From NCBI GenBank assembly GCA_964350245.1, contig CAYGJC010000002.1:100697-164696 (forward strand): DNA of 64,000 nucleotides, given 5' to 3'. The position numbers and the translations under genes are program-made. The stretch comes from JAJACP01 sp964350245. Its GTDB lineage: Bacteria > Chlamydiota > Chlamydiia > Chlamydiales > JAAKFR01. Under the pieces are notes generated by a model. The model ran no database searches. It was not told the DNA's origin and was given only the letters and a program-made list of their open reading frames with translations. Numbering within the stretch: the first letter of the stretch is position 1; every line of letters begins with the position of its first letter. This document shows, piece by piece, positions 61,160 to 64,000 of this stretch.

Positions 61160-62291
61160 CCAGTGAGAGTTGAGCTAGCCAAGGAATGGCTTGTTTGATT
61201 TGAAGCTTGCTGGGTAAAGATTTGTCGCGCGCAAGATTTTTTACCACTTGAAGGTGTGTGGCATCGGGAAACAATTTGCTAAAATAGAGAAATCCTTTGG
61301 CAACATTACCGTTGCCCATCTTGACTTCGATCAAGTGTGTGGGTGTCCCATCGAGGTTAACAAGGAAGTCAAGTTCTTGTCCGTCTTTGGTTCTGAGATA
61401 GTGGAGGGTTCCTTTGATTCCCTGTGTGTCTTCTAGAAAATGCATTTCTTTTTTTAGAGCGTTTGCCACAATATTCTCCAAGCGAGCCCCTTCATCCTCT
61501 ACTAAAGCGTGATCATAGAAATAGAATTTGGGTTCTTTTTTTAGCGAGCGGTTCACATTTCGACTATATGGGGTGACACGGTGGATAATATAAAGATTCT
61601 CTAGAAGCTGGAGCCAGCGCTTGATGGTATTGGGATCACGCTCAAGGTCGCGCGCAAGATTAGCGTACGAAACCGTTGATCCCGCTCTTTGACTGATTAG
61701 TAAAACAAGGGTTTGTACAGACTCAATATCTCGGACCGATGATAGATCGATCAAATCCTGTCTTAGAATAATATCAATGTGACTTTGACGCCAACGTTTG
61801 TAATAGGTTTGACTCCCTTCTAGAAAAGGCTCAGGAAATCCACTGCACTGCCATAGAGTTTCAAATCCTTCCTCTATACCGACATCCAAAAGTTGAGAGA
61901 CTTCTTTTAGATCTAATGGATGCAAGCGGTATTGAAAGTAACGTCCTGCAAGCGAATCTCCCACTCTCTTGTGAATGTCCAGTTTGGCACTTCCGGTTAC
62001 GACCATCTGGGGAGGAATCCCTTCGGTATCAAATACTCCCTTTAGCCAGCGTTTCCAGTTTTTCATCTTATGCAGTTCGTCAAAAATAATGAGCTGTTTC
62101 GATCGGTCCCAATTCTTTTTTTGAATAGCTAATCGATCTTCGCTTGAATCGTAGTTAAAGTAGTCAAAACTATCATGAAGCTGTTTAGAAAGAGTGGTCT
62201 TCCCTGTCTGTCTAGGTCCACTGATTAAGACGATTTTTTTGGGCAGGTCCTTAAGAATGGAATTGTGTAGATTTCGTCTCATACTGACCAT
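61155..62291 (-). CDS. AAA_14/DUF4143 ATPase
   Basis: 378 residues from ATG 62291 (ATG 62282 also possible). Walker A GPRQTGKT at 25-32 and Walker B LIIFDE at 67-72. A helix-turn-helix-like part (YANLARDLERDPNTIKRWL) lies near 208-226, and the DUF4143 end shows ELDFLVN and HLIEVKMG. It belongs to the family of the gene at 30671 but is only distantly like it. Its first codons lie inside a large inverted repeat (62286-62347). Function unknown. Confidence 0.85.
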   Translation of the reverse strand: MVSMRRNLHNSILKDLPKKIVLISGPRQTGKTTLSKQLHDSFDYFNYDSSEDRLAIQKKNWDRSKQLIIFDELHKMKNWKRWLKGVFDTEGIPPQMVVTGSAKLDIHKRVGDSLAGRYFQYRLHPLDLKEVSQLLDVGIEEGFETLWQCSGFPEPFLEGSQTYYKRWRQSHIDIILRQDLIDLSSVRDIESVQTLVLLISQRAGSTVSYANLARDLERDPNTIKRWLQLLENLYIIHRVTPYSRNVNRSLKKEPKFYFYDHALVEDEGARLENIVANALKKEMHFLEDTQGIKGTLHYLRTKDGQELDFLVNLDGTPTHLIEVKMGNGNVAKGFLYFSKLFPDATHLQVVKNLARDKSLPSKLQIKQAIPWLAQLSLA

Positions 62292-62347
62292 TATGACACG
62301 TATTCCGTAATAGTCAAGGCTAAAACGGAATAGGTGTCATAATGGTC
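62286..62347. repeat. 23-bp inverted repeat around the start of the ATPase gene
   Basis: GACCATTATGACAC..ATTCCGT (62286-62308) is matched by the reverse complement (62325-62347) at 22 of 23 positions, loop 16 bp. It starts at the ATPase's first codons and runs to 3 bp before the stop of the LRR gene. It may be an operator, an attenuator or an insertion relic. Confidence 0.85.
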
Positions 62348-62350
62348 GTT

Positions 62351-64000
62351 TTAAGTCAGCGGATCGACCTCTTTGATTGGAGGTAGATGCCTTGCAGAAC
62401 CCACAATCGTCCACGGGCTGATTCCTTGAAGTTGCGTATCACTTGGAGGTGAGTCGATGTGTAGGGATTCAAGTTGAGGCAACTGTCTGGCTAAGTGTGC
62501 TGTTTGATTAGTTGACAGTTGTGAAGCTGGTCTTGAGAAAATAAGGTGCCGAAGCTGAGAGAGGGTTTGCAGTTTTCCGAGCAATACACTTTCAGAATCT
62601 TGAGCGTGCGCCAACCTGAAATCAAGTCGGGTCATAAGAGGGAGAGTGGCGATCCGTGTGAGTGTTTCGGGTCCTGCACCTGTTCTTGATAGATCCAAAT
62701 CCTCAAGTGCTCTCAATTGTGTCAATACAGCCGTTGTTTCATCCGTCACGTTATGGTTCCATCCACGCAGGCTCAAGCGACGTAGCCCCGCAAAATGCGT
62801 CAAAAAGTCTGTAAAGTGCGTTCCGGGAGTCGGCATTCCAAGTGGGACACCTGAAACAACAAGAACCTCCAGCTGGCTGAGAGTAGATAGGCGGTGAAGG
62901 TAAGGGCTGGCATTGTTGTATTCGGTCACCAATTCTAAGTCCGTGAGCAGAGTACAGGCGCTGACACAATCAATTTCTTGCGCACCCAAGGAGTCAATGT
63001 GCACACGTAGTTTATGCAACGGTAGCGTTGTGAGAGGGACTAGGCGCGTATCTGAGCGAGGAGCGGTGACATCTAAAGCCGCTGCTTCCAGGGCAGAGAG
63101 GCGTGTGAGCTGTTCAAGGTTTGAGATCTGCATTTCTAGATGCCGCAAAGCAGTCAATGTTGTTAATATCTGAACTTGCTCTCCTGGAGAAATAGTGGTT
63201 CCCCATACGTCAAGAGCACGCAATTGGGGTAGAGCAACAGCTAAAGTAGCTGCACCATCTTGGAGGCCTGTGTTGCGGAGCCCCAAGTACTCGAGACGCG
63301 TGAGCTGAGTCGTTGAGATTAATTGAGCAGCAGTAAGATCACGAATCTTATTCAAGCTAAGATGTCTTAAGGTTAGTGGAAGTGTGTGGGTAGCGTCAAA
63401 AGGGGTGGGTATACGGCTGACGCTCAGATGGGTGAGCCGGCTCAGCGCTTGAAGTTGGGCAGGAGCTAAAAAATTGCAATCATCCAGCTGTAGGTGCCTA
63501 AGTCGGGTCAGGTCTCTGCAGGGAAAAGGTTCTCTTTGGGATTGATAATAGCCTCTAGGATTTTTTAAAACCAAGGTTGTGAGGTTGGTTAAAAGGCGAG
63601 CCGTCCCCTGGTGCTGAAAGGCACGTGCACAAGGGTACGTTGCACAAAGTGTTTGAAGCCCTTTTCTTCCTAAAGCAGCTAGTGTTTCTGGAGTCAATTC
63701 TGTGCGGGAGATTGTGAGGCTTTCAATTACCGGTAGAGCTTGAATGCGTTTGTGAACAAGGGCCGGAGGAGCCTGAGGCTTAAAGCGTAAGTGTTTTGCC
63801 TGCGGGATCCTTGAACAGCTAGAGGAAGTTAAGCGCAAGACACGGAATGCAGTAGCACCCGGAATACCGAGCGTGATGAGCTGTCTGGCGTGGCGGGCAA
63901 TGAGAGGCTCGGGTTGAGATTTTTTTGCCGAGAGATAGAGATAGGTAAAAATACCGAGCACAACTGACACGGTTAAGGCAATCAGCTGGTTACCGGAGAT
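62351..64000 (-). CDS. leucine-rich repeat protein, 5' end outside the window
   Basis: The frame is open to the right edge (550 codons visible); a GTG at 63970 is inside the membrane helix, so the true start lies beyond 64000. It begins with a hydrophobic segment (IALTVSVVLGIFTYLYLS), then a short linker, then some fifteen leucine-rich repeats of about 24-30 residues (L..L..L.L..N pattern, e.g. LTRLEYLGLRNTGL, LRHLEMQI), ending near residue 530. It is rich in Leu, Thr and Arg. LRR proteins of environmental chlamydiae are often host-interaction candidates; here the role is inferred only. The membrane anchor suggests a surface or inclusion location. Confidence 0.78.
   Translation of the reverse strand: MSGNQLIALTVSVVLGIFTYLYLSAKKSQPEPLIARHARQLITLGIPGATAFRVLRLTSSSCSRIPQAKHLRFKPQAPPALVHKRIQALPVIESLTISRTELTPETLAALGRKGLQTLCATYPCARAFQHQGTARLLTNLTTLVLKNPRGYYQSQREPFPCRDLTRLRHLQLDDCNFLAPAQLQALSRLTHLSVSRIPTPFDATHTLPLTLRHLSLNKIRDLTAAQLISTTQLTRLEYLGLRNTGLQDGAATLAVALPQLRALDVWGTTISPGEQVQILTTLTALRHLEMQISNLEQLTRLSALEAAALDVTAPRSDTRLVPLTTLPLHKLRVHIDSLGAQEIDCVSACTLLTDLELVTEYNNASPYLHRLSTLSQLEVLVVSGVPLGMPTPGTHFTDFLTHFAGLRRLSLRGWNHNVTDETTAVLTQLRALEDLDLSRTGAGPETLTRIATLPLMTRLDFRLAHAQDSESVLLGKLQTLSQLRHLIFSRPASQLSTNQTAHLARQLPQLESLHIDSPPSDTQLQGISPWTIVGSARHLPPIKEVDPLT

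Overview
This window comes from a bacterium of the phylum Chlamydiota, most likely a 'chlamydia-like' or environmental lineage (Waddlia, Simkania, Estrella or Parachlamydia relatives) and not the genus Chlamydia. The assignment rests on gene content and order. The runs M16 protease-plsB-rng-DUF177-rpmF-plsX, glmM-glmS-tyrP-BI-1-ftsY-sucC-sucD, htrA with an M16C protease, nrdA/nrdB-pssA-rmuC, and nusB/murB with infC-rpmI-rplT-pheS are, from memory, the order in Chlamydia trachomatis (around CT806-CT836). Further markers are a class Ic NrdB with Phe at the radical-tyrosine position, NrdA with three ATP-cones, a plastid-type PlsB and LpxB with a membrane N-terminal extension. A LexA-like protein, a sterol-reductase-like protein, many membrane and surface proteins and an intein in NrdA argue for an environmental member. 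I ran no computation; homology is by recognition.

Layout. 1-5.8 kb: lipid, ribosome and RNA housekeeping (partial M16 protease, plsB, rng; then DUF177, rpmF, plsX on the other strand). 5.8-13.5 kb, minus strand: ychJ-like, lpxB, GT2 glycosyltransferase, alpha/beta hydrolase, two small unknowns, pcnB and a DHCR24-like flavoprotein. 13.6-23.1 kb: glmM-glmS-tyrP-BI-1, ftsY (opposite strand, with a decayed copy of its 3' end beside it), sucC-sucD and an M50 protease. 23.2-30.5 kb: a cluster of peptidases (HtrA, M20, M48, M16C). 30.5-35.5 kb: an accessory patch (palindromes, AAA_14/DUF4143 ATPase, CPBP protease, double-barrel outer-membrane protein, MFS pump). 35.6-41.1 kb: the nrdA-nrdB operon with a 370-residue LAGLIDADG intein and two NrdR-type operator boxes. 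41.2-47.5 kb: EVE protein, pssA, two paralogous Inc-like proteins, LexA-like repressor, lone receiver domain, PAP2 phosphatase, rmuC, a small unknown and a DEDDh exonuclease. 47.6-55.0 kb: nusB-murB-PHP-folC, a methyltransferase, tRNA-Val, a degenerate ThrRS-like protein, infC-rpmI-rplT-pheS and tRNA-Ser. 55.0-64 kb: accessory DNA after the tRNA-Ser gene (structured gap, AlbA_2/ATPase regulator, GNAT, SnoaL-like protein, autotransporter plus outer-membrane protein, second AAA_14 ATPase inside a large inverted repeat, LRR protein running off the edge).

Most genes work in cell-envelope and nucleotide supply: PlsB, PlsX and PssA for phospholipid; LpxB for lipid A; GlmM, GlmS and MurB for amino-sugars and peptidoglycan precursors; NrdAB for dNTPs; SucCD for the TCA cycle. 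The most interesting items are the ThrRS-like protein sitting where thrS lies in the classical thrS-infC-rpmI-rplT-pheS operon but lacking the editing ligands and catalytic motifs, the NrdA intein followed by glycine instead of Cys/Ser/Thr, the eukaryote-like delta-24 sterol reductase homologue, the LexA-like protein with a Gly-Gly cleavage dipeptide, the paired Inc-like proteins, and the decayed ftsY tail.
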